A stretch of DNA of 6,905 bases, from contig CAZZLK010000017.1 of NCBI GenBank assembly GCA_964655195.1, forward strand, positions 1 to 6,905, given 5' to 3'. Each line of letters opens with the position of its first letter. Positions within the stretch are counted from its first letter, which is position 1. This document shows, piece by piece, positions 6,655 through 6,905 of this stretch. The position numbers and the translations under genes are program-made. The stretch is from DUMJ01 sp964655195. Its GTDB lineage: Bacteria; DUMJ01. The notes under the pieces were generated by a model. It did no database searches and was not told the DNA's origin. It saw only the letters and a list, made by a program, of their open reading frames with translations.

Positions 6655-6742
6655 TTATAGACCTATCTAGTACTCTTTCCAAGAGAATTTTAGATACCTT
6701 TATAAAGGGGAGGTGGGTAAAATTCTAAATATAGGTCTTTAA
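6655..6742 (+). repeat. Nested inverted repeats between the permease and GH2 genes (candidate RNA element or operator)
   Basis: The outer arms are TTA-T-AGACCTAT (6655-6666) and ATAGGTCT-T-TAA (6731-6742), eleven pairs with one T:T mismatch. The middle arms are AGAATTTTA (6684-6692) and TAAAATTCT (6718-6726), nine perfect pairs. The centre is TACCTTT (6695-6701), which can pair with GGAGGTG (6709-6715) using three G-U pairs, or fold as CCTT-TATA-AAGG (6697-6708). As RNA the whole region forms one long arm with an uneven internal loop (17 and 4 bases). No T-run follows, so it is not a standard terminator. The distal strand holds an SD-like GGGGAGGTGGG about 50 bases before the real start. Shared blocks link it to the leader of the binding-protein gene. 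Confidence 0.6.
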
Positions 6743-6767
6743 GTAGACAATCAAGGAGGAGGGAAAA

Positions 6768-6905
6768 ATGTTAAGAAAGGATTTTAATAGGGATTGGCTT
6801 TTCTCAAAAGGAAGTAAGATTTTAAGATTTATGCCAAAGGAAAAAGAGGAACCAGTAAAAGTAGATCTACCGCACGATGCGATGATATTGGAATCAAGGG
6901 ATAAA
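6768..6905 (+). CDS. Glycoside hydrolase family 2 enzyme, first 46 codons (cut by window edge)
   Basis: The frame starts at the ATG at 6768, eight bases after a very strong SD (GGAGG at 6755-6759 within AAGGAGGAGGG), and stays open to the window end. The short translation has two recognisable pieces of the GH2 N-terminal sugar-binding domain: FNRDWLFSKG (6-15), matching the family's 'F..DW.F..G' opening, and VDLPHDAMI (32-40), matching its 'V.LPHDW/A' strand. There is no signal peptide, so the enzyme should be cytoplasmic and act on imported sugar. GH2 includes beta-galactosidases, beta-glucuronidases and beta-mannosidases. The catalytic domain is outside the window, so specificity cannot be told. 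It follows the permease gene by 144 bases on the same strand and may be cotranscribed; no good internal promoter was found. Confidence 0.82.
   Translation, partial: MLRKDFNRDWLFSKGSKILRFMPKEKEEPVKVDLPHDAMILESRDK

Noticed and set aside
6677..6706. Internal promoter for the GH2 gene (TTCCAA, 18 bases, TATAAA)
   Set aside because: The -35 matches consensus at only three of six positions, and the TATAAA is part of the nested palindrome.
6713..6742. Tiny GTG-started frame behind GGGGAGG before the GH2 gene
   Set aside because: Nine codons, with the start inside the SD-like run and within paired arms; nothing supports translation.

Overview
The window is AT-rich bacterial DNA with dense, mostly co-directional genes, very strong purine-rich Shine-Dalgarno (SD) sites, AGA/AGG arginine codons and ATA isoleucine codons. 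This style fits a low-GC thermophile of the Dictyoglomus/Thermotogota/Atribacterota kind. That placement is an impression from codon and protein style, not a proof. The substrate-binding protein has a plain signal peptide with no lipobox cysteine, which suggests a cell with a periplasm.

Layout. The left edge holds the 5' part of rpsT (ribosomal protein S20) on the minus strand. A compact divergent promoter region separates it from a plus-strand gene for a YgiQ-type radical SAM protein (UPF0313 family). A 277-base gap follows. It contains a strong sigma-70-type promoter, a possible operator just upstream of it, and an approximately 155-base 5' leader. Next comes an operon for a family-5 (peptide/nickel/oligosaccharide superfamily) ABC importer: a 667-residue exported binding protein, a DppB-like permease and a DppC-like permease, the permeases overlapping by 4 bases. 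After a 144-base structured intergenic region the window ends inside the first 46 codons of a glycoside hydrolase family 2 enzyme.

How it works together (inference). The binding protein belongs to the long branch of family 5 that often sits beside glycosidase genes, is rich in tryptophan, and is followed by a GH2 gene without a signal peptide. The simplest model is uptake of an oligosaccharide and its hydrolysis in the cytoplasm. No ABC ATPase gene lies in the window, so the motor subunits must be encoded further downstream or elsewhere.

The most unusual signals are non-coding. The leader before the binding-protein gene and the gap before the GH2 gene share a set of short blocks in the same order: TAAATTATA, TCTAGTA, a CC-UUAUA-GG-type small hairpin, TTTAAG, and GAGGAGGGAAAA at the ribosome binding site. 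In both, the outer arms are self-complementary with a T:T mismatch at the same place, yet the inner arm sequences differ between copies. This is a candidate cis-regulatory RNA or operator family in this operon. A perfect 10-base SD near the predicted 5' end of the binding-protein mRNA and a 14-pair hairpin after the binding-protein gene are further candidates for post-transcriptional control.
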